Shown piece by piece: positions 26,624 to 34,846 of a stretch of 64,000 bases of DNA. The DNA lies in the NCBI RefSeq assembly GCF_005869225.1, contig NZ_SWFP01000010.1, positions 62,001 to 126,000 of the forward strand, written 5' to 3'. The stretch's first letter is position 1. Every line of letters starts with the position of its first letter. The DNA comes from Dyadobacter bucti (GTDB lineage Bacteria > Bacteroidota > Bacteroidia > Cytophagales > Spirosomataceae). A program made the position numbers and the translations under genes. Under the pieces are notes generated by a model. It had not been told where the DNA came from. It did not search any database and was given only the letters and a program-made list of their open reading frames with translations.

Positions 26624-27340
26624 CTAGGCCATGTTATGGTATACGCGCTGCACATCATCGTCGTCCTCTATTTTTTCAATCAGTTTTTCGACCTCCGCAG
26701 TCTCTTCCTCGGTTAAGGTTTTAGTATCGTTGGGAATCCGCTCAAAATCAGCTTCAATGATTTCGTAACCATTGTCTTCCAGGTAATGCTGCAGTGCGCC
26801 GAAAGCTGTGAACTCTCCATAAATGTTGATCTGATTGGTTTCTTCGTCCAGAAAAACTTCCTCTCCGCCTACGTCGATCAATTCAAATTCAAGCTCTTCC
26901 AGGTCTTTTGAAGCCGTATTTTTTATTTTGAAAATACATTTCCGGTCGAAAATGAAGTCGAGCATACCCATTGTTCCCAGGCTTCCCCCCAGCTTATTAA
27001 AGTAACTTCTTACATTGGCAACGGTGCGGGTCGGATTATCGGTGGTGCTTTCTACCAAAATCGCAACACCGTGTGGGCCGTACCCTTCATACACCATTTC
27101 CTTGTAATCCTCCTGGTCTTTGGATGAGGCTCTTTTAATAGCCCTTTCGATGGTGTCTTTGGGCATGTTCGCGGCACGGGCGTTCTGAAGAAGGACCCTG
27201 AGTCTGGCATTGGTATTCGGATCAGCGGTTCCGCTTTTCACCGCCAGGACTATATCTTTTCCAATCCTCGTAAAAGTCTTGGCCATTTTGTCCCAACGCT
27301 TGAACATCCGCGCTTTTCTATATTCATAAGCTCTTCCCAT
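26624..27340 (-). CDS. yebC: YebC/PmpR/TACO1-family protein
   Basis: The 238 residues match the YebC family throughout: the N-terminal MGRAYEYRKARMFKRWDKMAKTF, NTNARLRVLLQNARAANMPKDTIERAI and the YEGYGPHGVAILVESTTDNPTRT core. Members have been described as DNA-binding transcription regulators, and the family (including mitochondrial TACO1) also helps ribosomes through difficult stretches such as proline runs. The tail is acidic (EEETAEVEKLIEKIEDDDD). It is expressed from its own promoter region, divergent from the GNAT gene 176 bp away. The N-terminus MGRAYEYRK replaces the usual MAGHSKW, a variant common in this phylum. Confidence 0.93.
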   Translation of the reverse strand: MGRAYEYRKARMFKRWDKMAKTFTRIGKDIVLAVKSGTADPNTNARLRVLLQNARAANMPKDTIERAIKRASSKDQEDYKEMVYEGYGPHGVAILVESTTDNPTRTVANVRSYFNKLGGSLGTMGMLDFIFDRKCIFKIKNTASKDLEELEFELIDVGGEEVFLDEETNQINIYGEFTAFGALQHYLEDNGYEIIEADFERIPNDTKTLTEEETAEVEKLIEKIEDDDDVQRVYHNMA

Positions 27341-27516
27341 GCTTATTGTGTATTAATATTAGGTTTTAAAAAATGATTAAAGATTGTCAGGAAACGGCGC
27401 GCACACAGAAATCTTAAATTTTTGATACATTGCCAAATCTGAATTATGCTGCAAATTTATAAAAGACGATTAAAATCAGGTAAAAATAAAATCCTTTCAG
27501 AAACAACGGTCCCGAA

Positions 27517-27972
27517 ATGAATTTAAAATTGGATTGGAGAATCAAAACTTTCGATGAGCTTACAAACGAAGAGCTCTATCAGTTGCTGGGTCTGCGATGT
27601 GCAGTATTTGTGGTGGAACAACGCTGTTGCTACCTGGATGTCGATAACAAAGATCAGCATTGTACTCATTTGCTGGGATACCTGAATGATAAGCTGATGG
27701 TATATTCCCGCATTGTTCCCCCTGGTTTGTCTTATGAATATGTATCTATCGGTCGGATCGTTTCTTCAGTGGATGCCCGTGGAAAGGGATTTGGAGCGGA
27801 GTTGCTGAATGTTTCTATCATGACCGCTGAGAAGCTTTATGGCAAGGGGATCATCCGGATAGGTGCCCAGTTATACCTTAAGAAATTCTATGAATCGTTT
27901 GGCTTTCAGCAGTCTAGCAATGTATATCTCGAAGATAAAATAGAACATATTGTAATGACCAGGCCGGCTTGA
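27517..27972 (+). CDS. ElaA-like GNAT N-acetyltransferase
   Basis: The 151-residue protein is a GNAT-fold acetyltransferase of the ElaA type. The N-terminal RIKTFDELTNEELYQLLGLRCAVFVVEQRCCYLDVDNKDQHCTH segment is characteristic of that branch. Acetyl-CoA is bound by the loop VSSVDARGKGFGAELL, and FYESFGFQQSSNVYLEDKIEHI completes the fold. The substrate of ElaA proteins is not established. It stands alone between the YebC gene and a probable small RNA locus. No operon partner is visible. Confidence 0.88.
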   Translation: MNLKLDWRIKTFDELTNEELYQLLGLRCAVFVVEQRCCYLDVDNKDQHCTHLLGYLNDKLMVYSRIVPPGLSYEYVSIGRIVSSVDARGKGFGAELLNVSIMTAEKLYGKGIIRIGAQLYLKKFYESFGFQQSSNVYLEDKIEHIVMTRPA

Positions 27973-28170
27973 CAAGGACATTGTGGGGAAGGTTTTCCCA
28001 TAATGATGAAATAATAATCAAATGGTGAATAGAGATTATTGTGGCGGGTTCTCTCAATATAGTCGGATATGCATCGAAAGAAAACAGTTTGTAGTAGTTG
28101 TTCTATATTAAAAACTAAAAAACTTTACTATTTTTTGTTGTTCTTGTAGAAGTTTGATAATTTGGCACAG

Positions 28171-28314
28171 AATTTTAGTTATTAGTATTCAGTCAAGCAA
28201 ATTGTTGCTTTGGGACTGACGCCCTGTCAGACACCCAATAACATTTTTGACGAACACTGATAGAGGAGGGTTTACGTGGAATGGCCTACTGTAATGCGGT
28301 AGGCCATTTTTTTG
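28171..28314 (+). ncRNA. Possible small RNA upstream of metF
   Basis: The gap between the GNAT gene and metF (414 bp) has no gene but ends in a strong terminator. A promoter-like pair, TTTG at 28134-28137 and TAATTTG at 28158-28164 (20 bp apart, one base short of the -7 consensus), would start an RNA of about 140 nt. It contains a good hairpin at 28190-28218 (CAGTCAAGCAA pairing with TTGCTT and GACTG) before the terminator stem. I do not recognise a family; 6S-like RNA was considered but the fold cannot be confirmed. From 27973 to 28130 I see nothing else. Confidence 0.35.
28280..28314 (+). terminator. Strong intrinsic terminator 5' of metF
   Basis: AATGGCCTAC and GTAGGCCATT form a perfect 10-bp stem with a 9-base loop, followed by a run of T ending at 28313. 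It is 73 bp before the metF ATG, so it ends an upstream transcript rather than metF. It could end the GNAT mRNA, a small RNA, or act as an attenuator of metF. Confidence 0.8.
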
Positions 28315-28386
28315 TGCCTTACGAATTGGTTTGAATATTTAAATGGTGTTCATTTGTACTCTTTTCGAACACACCATTATCAGTAC

Positions 28387-29343
28387 ATGACCAAAGTTAC
28401 CGAGTTCATACGCCAGGCTAATGGCAAAACCCTGTTCTCTATTGAGATCATCCCACCACTAAAAGGTCAGAATATCAATGAACTGTTAAATTCGATAGAA
28501 CCGTTGATGGAATTTAAGCCTCCGTTTGTGGATGTTACCTATCACAGAGAAGAGTTGATTGACCGGATAGGGCCCGACGGGCTGGTGGAACGTATTCCGG
28601 TTCGCAAGAGGCCTGGTACGGTGGGTATATGCGCGCGGCTGATGGAACGTTTCCATGTTGATGCGGTTCCTCACGTCATTTGCGGTGGTTTTACAAAAGA
28701 TGAAACCGAGGATGTTCTGATAGACCTCAGTTATCTGGGAATTGATAATGTGCTGGTATTACGAGGCGATCCTGAAAAATCAGCAGGGATATTCAAAGCC
28801 AAGGCAGGCGGCCATACTTATGCTTCCGAGCTGGTGAAGCAGGTCAGCGATATGAATAAAGGTATTTTGTTGAATGCAGAAACTGAAATGTACCCGACAG
28901 ATTTCTGTATCGGTATCGCGGGCTACCCGGAAAAACATTTTGACGCGGTCAGTTTTGATTCCGACTACGAACATTTGAAAAGAAAAGTCGATCTGGGGGC
29001 TAATTACATTGTTACTCAGATGTTCTTTGATAATCAGAAGTTTTTCAGGTTTGTGGAAAGATGCAGGGCGGAAGGGATTACCGTTCCGATCATTCCGGGT
29101 TTAAAACCGCTTGCAACCAAAAAGCAGCTGACTGTTTTGTCACAGATATTCCATCTTGAATTTCCGAAAGAACTTGTTGATGAGGCCAACCGGTGTGCGT
29201 CGGATAAAGAAGTGCGTCAGGTAGGGATTGAATGGGGCGTCCAGCAGTGCAGGGAACTGATCGATTACGGCGTACCGGTACTGCATTTTTATACCATGGG
29301 GAAATCCGATAACGTAGCGAAAATCGCTGAAAAGATATTCTGA
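28387..29343 (+). CDS. metF: Methylenetetrahydrofolate reductase
   Basis: This enzyme reduces 5,10-methylene-THF to 5-methyl-THF with FAD as cofactor, supplying the methyl group for methionine. The 318 residues match bacterial MetF: TLFSIEIIPPLKGQ at the N-terminus with the catalytic glutamate, DVTYH, VLRGDPE, and ANYIVTQMFFDNQKFFRFVERCRAEGI. The ATG at 28387 gives the normal MTKVTEFIRQANGKTLF start; the frame is open 25 codons further upstream but that stretch follows the terminator and is unlike MetF. The leader has an imperfect hairpin (AATGGTGTTC at 28342 with GAACACACCATT at 28367-28378). I see no known methionine-related riboswitch. Confidence 0.96.
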   Translation: MTKVTEFIRQANGKTLFSIEIIPPLKGQNINELLNSIEPLMEFKPPFVDVTYHREELIDRIGPDGLVERIPVRKRPGTVGICARLMERFHVDAVPHVICGGFTKDETEDVLIDLSYLGIDNVLVLRGDPEKSAGIFKAKAGGHTYASELVKQVSDMNKGILLNAETEMYPTDFCIGIAGYPEKHFDAVSFDSDYEHLKRKVDLGANYIVTQMFFDNQKFFRFVERCRAEGITVPIIPGLKPLATKKQLTVLSQIFHLEFPKELVDEANRCASDKEVRQVGIEWGVQQCRELIDYGVPVLHFYTMGKSDNVAKIAEKIF

Positions 29344-29353
29344 TACACGAAGG

Positions 29354-29383
29354 CTGCTGTTTGTTATTCGTAACAAACGGCAG
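29354..29383. terminator. UUCG-loop hairpin shared by two convergent genes
   Basis: CTGC, a mismatch, and GTTTGTTA pair with TAACAAAC and GCAG around a TTCG loop. The stem starts 10 bases after the metF stop and contains the ybjQ stop codon (29364-29366). No T-run is present. It is probably a 3'-end structure for both transcripts. Confidence 0.45.
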
Positions 29384-29684
29384 TTCCGTTGGCGCTGACC
29401 ATGAGCATCGAACTGTTGCCCCCGATGGTTTCCAGGTCTATATCAACTCCGATTACAGCATTGGCGCCCAGCCGTTGCGCCTGATCCATCATTTCCCGGA
29501 TCGCAATACTTTTTGCTTCGCGGAGTCCCTGCTCGTAGGAACCGGAACGGCCACCCACTACATCACGAATTCCGGCCAGGAAATCTTTGAAAAAATTGGC
29601 CCCGATAATCGCCTCGCCGTTGACAAGCCCGATGTATTTTACAATTTGTTTTCCTTCAATGTTTGGCGTAGTGGTAACGAGCAT
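29364..29684 (-). CDS. ybjQ: YbjQ/UPF0145-family protein
   Basis: The 106 residues match the UPF0145 (YbjQ) family along their full length: TTTPNIEGKQIVKYIGLVNGEAIIGANFFKDF, RDVVGGRSGSYEQGLREAKSIAI and LGANAVIGVDIDLETIG. Members form a pentameric ring and are annotated as heavy-metal-binding, but their true function is not settled. No signal peptide is seen. It stands alone, convergent with metF and divergent from a nitroreductase gene 235 bp away. Its last codons and stop lie in a hairpin. Confidence 0.92.
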   Translation of the reverse strand: MLVTTTPNIEGKQIVKYIGLVNGEAIIGANFFKDFLAGIRDVVGGRSGSYEQGLREAKSIAIREMMDQAQRLGANAVIGVDIDLETIGGNSSMLMVSANGTAVCYE

Positions 29685-29872
29685 AAGAATCAGGTTTGAG
29701 TGCTACAAAATTTTCGGGACAAATTAGCTGATTTCCGTCAGGCTAACTGTAAAATAGTTGTTAAAAGGTAAAGTTGCACAGGATGCCGGTAATTTTTAGG
29801 TACAATCATCGATATTCTCATTATTTGGAAAATGCACATTGCCTGTTCTTACAAAGGGCAGCCAATAATTCT

Positions 29873-29880
29873 TAGCTTTG
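29873..29880 (+). promoter_or_regulatory. -7 box of the probable nitroreductase promoter
   Basis: TAGCTTTG matches the Bacteroidota -7 consensus TAnnTTTG and lies 39 bp before the ATG. A matching -33 TTTG is not evident, so the call is tentative. Confidence 0.35.
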
Positions 29881-29919
29881 TTTTTTGACAAATAACAGCA
29901 GTAAATTTTAATAGTAACG

Positions 29920-30492
29920 ATGCAAAATTCAGTAGAAGCAGTAAATAACGTTATTCGTAACAGGCGCAGCATATTTCCACCCAGCTACATCGAAAAAGAA
30001 ATTCCCAACGAAATCATTAACGATATACTCGAAAATGCCAACTATGCACCTACGCATAAGCTGACTGAACCCTGGCGTTTTATTGTTTTCAAAGGAGAAA
30101 GCCTGAAAAGGCTTGCGGGTTTCTTTTCCGAAAGATATCGCACAGTAACCCCGCCGGAGTCGTTTTCACAAGCGAGATATGATGCCGCAGGGGAAAAAGT
30201 ATTAAAATCCAATTGCGTAATCATCATTGCAGCCGAGCTTCATCCCGACAAACTTCCTGAATGGGAGGAAACAGCGTCGGTGGCCTGTGCGGTGCAGAAT
30301 ATGTGGTTAACGGCGACGGCCTACGGGATTGGTTCGTATTGGAGCAGTCCGGCTATTTTAACGCAGCTGGGAGAATTCGCCGGAATTGACAGTACCCAAA
30401 AATGTCTCGGACTTTTCTTTATGGGATATCACGATGCGCCGGAAGCACCTGCACGCCGTACTCCGATTGAAAACAAGGTTACCTGGGCTTGA
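29920..30492 (+). CDS. Nitroreductase-family flavoprotein
   Basis: The 190-residue protein is a nitroreductase of the FMN-binding fold. NRRSIFPPSYIEKEI holds the arginines that bind the FMN phosphate. NAPTH-like ANYAPTHKLTEPWRF is the usual active-site segment, and MWLTATAYGIGSYWSSP and LFFMGYHDAPEAPARRTP complete the fold. It should be cytosolic and use NAD(P)H. The natural substrate is unknown for this branch; nitro compounds or enones are usual test substrates. An ABC ATPase gene begins 2 bp after its stop codon, so the two share one transcript, although no functional link is known. Confidence 0.92.
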   Translation: MQNSVEAVNNVIRNRRSIFPPSYIEKEIPNEIINDILENANYAPTHKLTEPWRFIVFKGESLKRLAGFFSERYRTVTPPESFSQARYDAAGEKVLKSNCVIIIAAELHPDKLPEWEETASVACAVQNMWLTATAYGIGSYWSSPAILTQLGEFAGIDSTQKCLGLFFMGYHDAPEAPARRTPIENKVTWA

Positions 30493-30494
30493 GA

Positions 30495-31475
30495 ATGAAA
30501 AAAACAAAGCCCACACTCCGTGCCGAATCCGTTTCCAGGAACTTCGGGACAAATACGGTGCTTTCCGGTATTGAGCTGACGCTCGGTGCCGGAGAGTGGC
30601 TGGGTATACTCGGAGAAAGCGGGTCGGGAAAAAGCACTTTACTGCGTATACTGGGCCGGTTTCTGGACCAGGATCAGGGAAGTGTTTATTTTAAAGAAGA
30701 AAAATTGAAGCCGGTTAGCGGAGAGCTCATGCCCGGGCACGGGTCTATCAAGCTGATCCATCAGGAATTTGAGCTTTTTCCCAACCAGACGGTGGAGGAA
30801 AATATAGCTTATTCGCTTCGTTTTTATGAACCCGAATACAAAGCTGAAAAGGTTACCGAACTATTGGACGTGGCAGGGTTGGGCTATGTGAAAAATCAAA
30901 AAGCGAAGCTGCTTTCCGGAGGCGAAAAACAGCGTACCGCTATTGCTAAGGCGCTCGCCGAGCAGCCGGATGTATTACTGCTCGACGAACCCTTTGCGCA
31001 TCTCGACAATCATAACCGGAGGGTTTTGGCAGATGCAATTGAAAGCATGCGGAAGCAGCAGCAGATGAGCTGTATTTTTGTGACCCATGAAGCCACCGAT
31101 GCACTCGCCTGGTCGGACAGGATAGCAGTGCTGCGAAACGGAGAGATCATTCAGATCGGAACACCGCAGGAAGTATATAACCAGCCGGCAAACAGTTACG
31201 TGGCTGAACTGACCGGCGATATCAACTGGATTGATCAGGAAACCAGGGGTGGGACAAAGTTTTTTATACGTCCTGAAAAAATAAAACCTACGCGGCATCC
31301 CGAAAAAAGCAAATGGCATGGAAAAGTGGAAGCGATCCGCTTCCATGGCAATCACTGGGAGATCAGATGCGTGAATAAAAGCGGAAAGCTGTCATTTTAT
31401 CGCAACCGGATGGACCTGGAAATCGGACAGGAAGTGTTCCTTACCTACGCTGCCAAAGACCTTAAAAGTATCTGA
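30495..31475 (+). CDS. Orphan ABC transporter ATPase, PotA/FbpC type
   Basis: The 326-residue ATPase has Walker A GESGSGKST, a Q-loop (IHQEFELFPNQTV), the signature LLSGGEKQR, Walker B LLLDEPFAHLD and a switch histidine in VTHEATDA. The C-terminal 95 residues contain FFIRPEKIKPT, a remnant of the TOBE-type regulatory domain of importers for polyamines, iron or sulfate. No membrane subunit or binding protein gene is next to it, so its partner must lie elsewhere. The ATG at 30495 is 2 bp after the nitroreductase stop; a TTG two codons upstream overlaps that gene. The substrate cannot be predicted. Confidence 0.9.
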   Translation: MKKTKPTLRAESVSRNFGTNTVLSGIELTLGAGEWLGILGESGSGKSTLLRILGRFLDQDQGSVYFKEEKLKPVSGELMPGHGSIKLIHQEFELFPNQTVEENIAYSLRFYEPEYKAEKVTELLDVAGLGYVKNQKAKLLSGGEKQRTAIAKALAEQPDVLLLDEPFAHLDNHNRRVLADAIESMRKQQQMSCIFVTHEATDALAWSDRIAVLRNGEIIQIGTPQEVYNQPANSYVAELTGDINWIDQETRGGTKFFIRPEKIKPTRHPEKSKWHGKVEAIRFHGNHWEIRCVNKSGKLSFYRNRMDLEIGQEVFLTYAAKDLKSI

Positions 31476-31482
31476 GGCTCTT

Positions 31483-34053
31483 CTACAAACTGAACCAGAA
31501 GGAAATTTTGACTGCAAATGGGGTCACATTCGGGTTATCAAGATATGTGAGCCGGTGCACGAAATCAATCCTCCCGGCCTTGAAGATGTTATCGATACCA
31601 TAACCCAGCTCCACATACGGACGATCTTTCAGCCTGTTAAATGTCTGGATTTCATGTCCTGACTCATCCTGGGTGGTCGTCAGGGCAATATTGGCGTCGC
31701 TGACGCTTCCGTAAAATACCTTCCCTGTTGCCAGCATTCTCAGCTTCAGTTTTCGGATCGCCGGAATTCTGTTGAAAAGCAGGCCTTCGAAATTGTGTTC
31801 CATCCGGAACGCAATATATCTGTCACTGATAAATTCAAAATACCGCATCAGGTTATAGGCATTGTCCACATAAAAAAGGGATTCATTACCCAAAGGAGTA
31901 TATAGCAAAGGGTAGGGTAAGGTCGACGGGATGTAGCCCAGCGTAAGATTATAGTAAGTTCGGCCGATAACACCAGACCGGAAGCTGTGTTTAATATTGA
32001 AAGAGAATTTATTATAGCTGAAATCCCCACCCAGAAAATGCTTAAACCCGGCAGTGTAACGCAGCGTCAAGGCAGGCGAGTTGCCATTGCCCATGCTGAT
32101 CCTTTCATTATCATTCTGAAGGAAGGTCTCCTTACTGGCAAGCCTTGTTTCGAAATTGATTTCGGTAATGTCAAACGAGCTTTTCAGCGGCGACTCTGCG
32201 CCCAAAGCGGCGTCGGTTTTGTAGGCAAATTCAAATAACGGGTTGAAATTGCGATGGCGTAGCTGTACACTCCCGGACAATCCTTTGACGAGCTCGCGCT
32301 TGAAGTACGCAGAAATATCCTCCTGCCAATAAGGCCTCCGGAAAGCCCCGAACCTGGAAAATGCGCCAAAAATAGTATTGGGTCCAATGGTTTCCGCCGA
32401 AACGCCCAGTCTTTCCAAGTCTTTGGAATAGTAAATCCCGGCCATGGTCCAGGGTTTCCGGTCGATGATATAATCAATCCCGGCTCCGTATTTAAATGCT
32501 TTGTCACGTGTGCCATAAGCTCCATATCCGCTGAATATCCATTTCCTGCTAAAACCGGGATCTGTTTTAAATCCCAGCCGTATGCGGTGACCTTCAACCG
32601 CATTATTGGCATACAGAAAAAGGTATGGCCCGATATCGATATTCCATTTATCTATTTTCTTATATCCATTCACAAAAACATTGAGGATCTCGGTATATGT
32701 TTTAACGACTGGAAGTACTTTCAGCGAGTCCACAAGCTGAAACGAAAGCAGTTCGGTTGCACTCAGCGGCTCAGGCCGGCTCCTGGCCCAGAACGTTGAA
32801 TCGTGCTGCATGTAATCCTCTTTGAGCTCAATGGCGGTATCATAAAACCGGTTGTCACGGGGCGAGTTGATCTTGTATCTGGAGTTGGCTGAGTAAAATT
32901 TAAGGAGCATTCCAGCAGTTTGTTTGGTCGGCTCGTCCACATCGATCAAGACCCTGGTTTTAGAGGGGATCCATGTTTTTTCATCCTCAAACAATTCGTA
33001 TGATTGCTGGATCTTGATCTTTTCGATGAAATTGAGATTAGCCCGTTTTCCAACGCTGACATCCATTTGCGTCAACGCGAAAGTTTCACCGTCCACCCAG
33101 AAAGACCCCGTAAATGCCAGGTCCTGCTCATGGCGCGGTTCGAAATCGATCTGATAATCGTAACCGGAACCATTGGAAACACTGTCTGCCAGATAGTATT
33201 CGTAATAAAGTTTCCAGCTGTCGGAGATCGGGGATACGAAATCCTTGTCCAGGATATTCAGCCAGTTGTTATAAAAATTATATTGCTGAAACGACGAGCC
33301 AACTACCTGCGAAACAAGGCTGCCGTCGGTAAGCCCCACACCTGAGACCTTGGTTTTGTTGATAACCTCCTTTTTCTTCCTTGGATTTCTGCGATAATAG
33401 ACATTTGAGACCGATTCAGAAATGAAAATTGGGATAATAGTCTCTCCGTTTTCTCCTTTGACCTCATCGTATTTGTCCACAATATGGGTCATTTTCTTTA
33501 CCGATTTCCTGTTCCGGAATTTTTCCGACAGATTGTCTATATCGATCTGGATCTTATTGTAGCTCTCATATTCGTAGGCGTCCAGTTCTTCACTGTTGTT
33601 TTTGGTTTTCCGGGCAACGATTTTTCGCATAAATGCATACGCAGGATTTTCCCCTGCAAAAATCTTCACTTCCCGCAATTGCAGTGCGCCCGGCGACATT
33701 TGAATGTCTATGACCTGGCTTTGCTGGTCGGGAACAATAGCTTTGCTTTTGGTAACGTATCCCACATATGTAACCAGGATGGAATCGGCAGGGGGCGTGT
33801 AAGTGATCTGGTAAAGACCATCGAAATTGGTGACTGCGCCGGAAGCCGAGCCTTTAATCCCGATGTTGGCGAAAGGAATGGGATCGCCGGTGCTGGCATC
33901 CGTAACTTTTCCTTTTATAGTAAATGTATTTTGAGAAAATGCTTTAAATGAGGCGTTTATTACTATTAAAAATGCGAAAAGTCTTATCGATTTTTTGCCG
34001 GATCTCATGAGTGATGTGTGTGATGCCCATTTTACCGCTTTCATCTTTCTCAT
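31483..34053 (-). CDS. DUF5686 outer-membrane protein with carboxypeptidase-regulatory-like domain
   Basis: The 856 residues start with a signal sequence near residues 20-41 (IRLFAFLIVINASFKAFS). A carboxypeptidase-D-like beta-sandwich (about 45-130: IKGKVTDASTGDPIPFANIGIKG) follows, as seen at the front of SusC-type and DUF5686 proteins. The rest matches DUF5686, a large Bacteroidota family predicted to form an outer-membrane barrel, and ends in strands such as VTPFAVKISFWFSL with a C-terminal aromatic-rich strand. Its function is not known. Its start codon overlaps the stop of the SanA-like gene by 4 bp, which implies translational coupling. A later start at MRSGKK is possible. Confidence 0.88.
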   Translation of the reverse strand: MRKMKAVKWASHTSLMRSGKKSIRLFAFLIVINASFKAFSQNTFTIKGKVTDASTGDPIPFANIGIKGSASGAVTNFDGLYQITYTPPADSILVTYVGYVTKSKAIVPDQQSQVIDIQMSPGALQLREVKIFAGENPAYAFMRKIVARKTKNNSEELDAYEYESYNKIQIDIDNLSEKFRNRKSVKKMTHIVDKYDEVKGENGETIIPIFISESVSNVYYRRNPRKKKEVINKTKVSGVGLTDGSLVSQVVGSSFQQYNFYNNWLNILDKDFVSPISDSWKLYYEYYLADSVSNGSGYDYQIDFEPRHEQDLAFTGSFWVDGETFALTQMDVSVGKRANLNFIEKIKIQQSYELFEDEKTWIPSKTRVLIDVDEPTKQTAGMLLKFYSANSRYKINSPRDNRFYDTAIELKEDYMQHDSTFWARSRPEPLSATELLSFQLVDSLKVLPVVKTYTEILNVFVNGYKKIDKWNIDIGPYLFLYANNAVEGHRIRLGFKTDPGFSRKWIFSGYGAYGTRDKAFKYGAGIDYIIDRKPWTMAGIYYSKDLERLGVSAETIGPNTIFGAFSRFGAFRRPYWQEDISAYFKRELVKGLSGSVQLRHRNFNPLFEFAYKTDAALGAESPLKSSFDITEINFETRLASKETFLQNDNERISMGNGNSPALTLRYTAGFKHFLGGDFSYNKFSFNIKHSFRSGVIGRTYYNLTLGYIPSTLPYPLLYTPLGNESLFYVDNAYNLMRYFEFISDRYIAFRMEHNFEGLLFNRIPAIRKLKLRMLATGKVFYGSVSDANIALTTTQDESGHEIQTFNRLKDRPYVELGYGIDNIFKAGRIDFVHRLTYLDNPNVTPFAVKISFWFSL

Positions 34054-34688
34054 TTTTTCCTGATCTCATTATTGGAGGTGATGTCGGCGGGGGGACGCAG
34101 GATATGTACATCCAGAACAGCCTTTGGCCTGGCCAGGTATTCCCTGATCAGCGTTCGTACTGAATACCCGTCCGGAACGTCCTGCGCAGCAAAGGAAATG
34201 GCATTGATCCCTTCATTATGAGCTATGTATAAAGCTCTTGCATTGTGGAAATTCTGCGAAATGATCGTGAAGTTATCCTGGTTAAAAACCTCCTTGCACC
34301 TGATAATGGAGTCGAATGTCCTGAATCCTGCGTAATCCAGGGTCATCACATTTTCAGGTATTCCGAGATTCAAAAGCGCCCTTTGCATGTCCAGCGGCTC
34401 ATTATAATATTGCGAATCATTATTTCCACTTAGAATGATATACTTGATTTTCCCTTCCTTGAACAGCCGGGCCGTTGCCTCCATCCGGTACTTGAAAAAC
34501 AGGTTCTCTTTCCCATTCTCCAAATTCCTGCTCGTTCCCAAAACCAGCGCAACATCGTTGGAAGGAAGACTTTCTATCGAAAAATAATTGAATTGCCGGG
34601 TACAATAAACTATCCAAAAATTACAAAGCAAGATGAAAACCATGCAGACGAATAATAAAACTAATATGGTTTTGATCAATCTTTTCAC
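34050..34688 (-). CDS. SanA/YdcF-like DUF218 membrane protein
   Basis: The 212-residue protein has one N-terminal membrane helix (about 8-28) and a DUF218 domain: VALVLGTSRNLENGKENLFFKYRMEATARLFKEGK, YIILSGNND, and NLGIPENVMTLDYAGFRTFDSIIRCKEVF. Members such as E. coli SanA and ElyC act at the envelope and affect antibiotic exclusion and peptidoglycan or lipid-carrier metabolism. The exact reaction is unsettled. It overlaps the DUF5686 gene by 4 bp, so the two probably work together at the envelope. It lies 158 bp downstream of parC. Confidence 0.87.
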   Translation of the reverse strand: MKRLIKTILVLLFVCMVFILLCNFWIVYCTRQFNYFSIESLPSNDVALVLGTSRNLENGKENLFFKYRMEATARLFKEGKIKYIILSGNNDSQYYNEPLDMQRALLNLGIPENVMTLDYAGFRTFDSIIRCKEVFNQDNFTIISQNFHNARALYIAHNEGINAISFAAQDVPDGYSVRTLIREYLARPKAVLDVHILRPPADITSNNEIRKK

Positions 34689-34846
34689 CTGTATACTTAA
34701 AGTTACCCTCTAAATCTACCAACTCTTTGTAATAATCCGTCCGTACATGCATAACTCAGCGCTTTTAAAAGAGGTACGCATTCGGGTATCTCTTTTGTTG
34801 CTAATTGGCTGCTTTATGCGGGCAGAAATAATTGCATCCGTTTCTG

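Noticed and set aside
28315..28386. SAM riboswitch before metF
   Set aside because: Only 72 bases separate terminator and start codon, with one weak hairpin; no SAM-I or SAM-II conserved core is visible.
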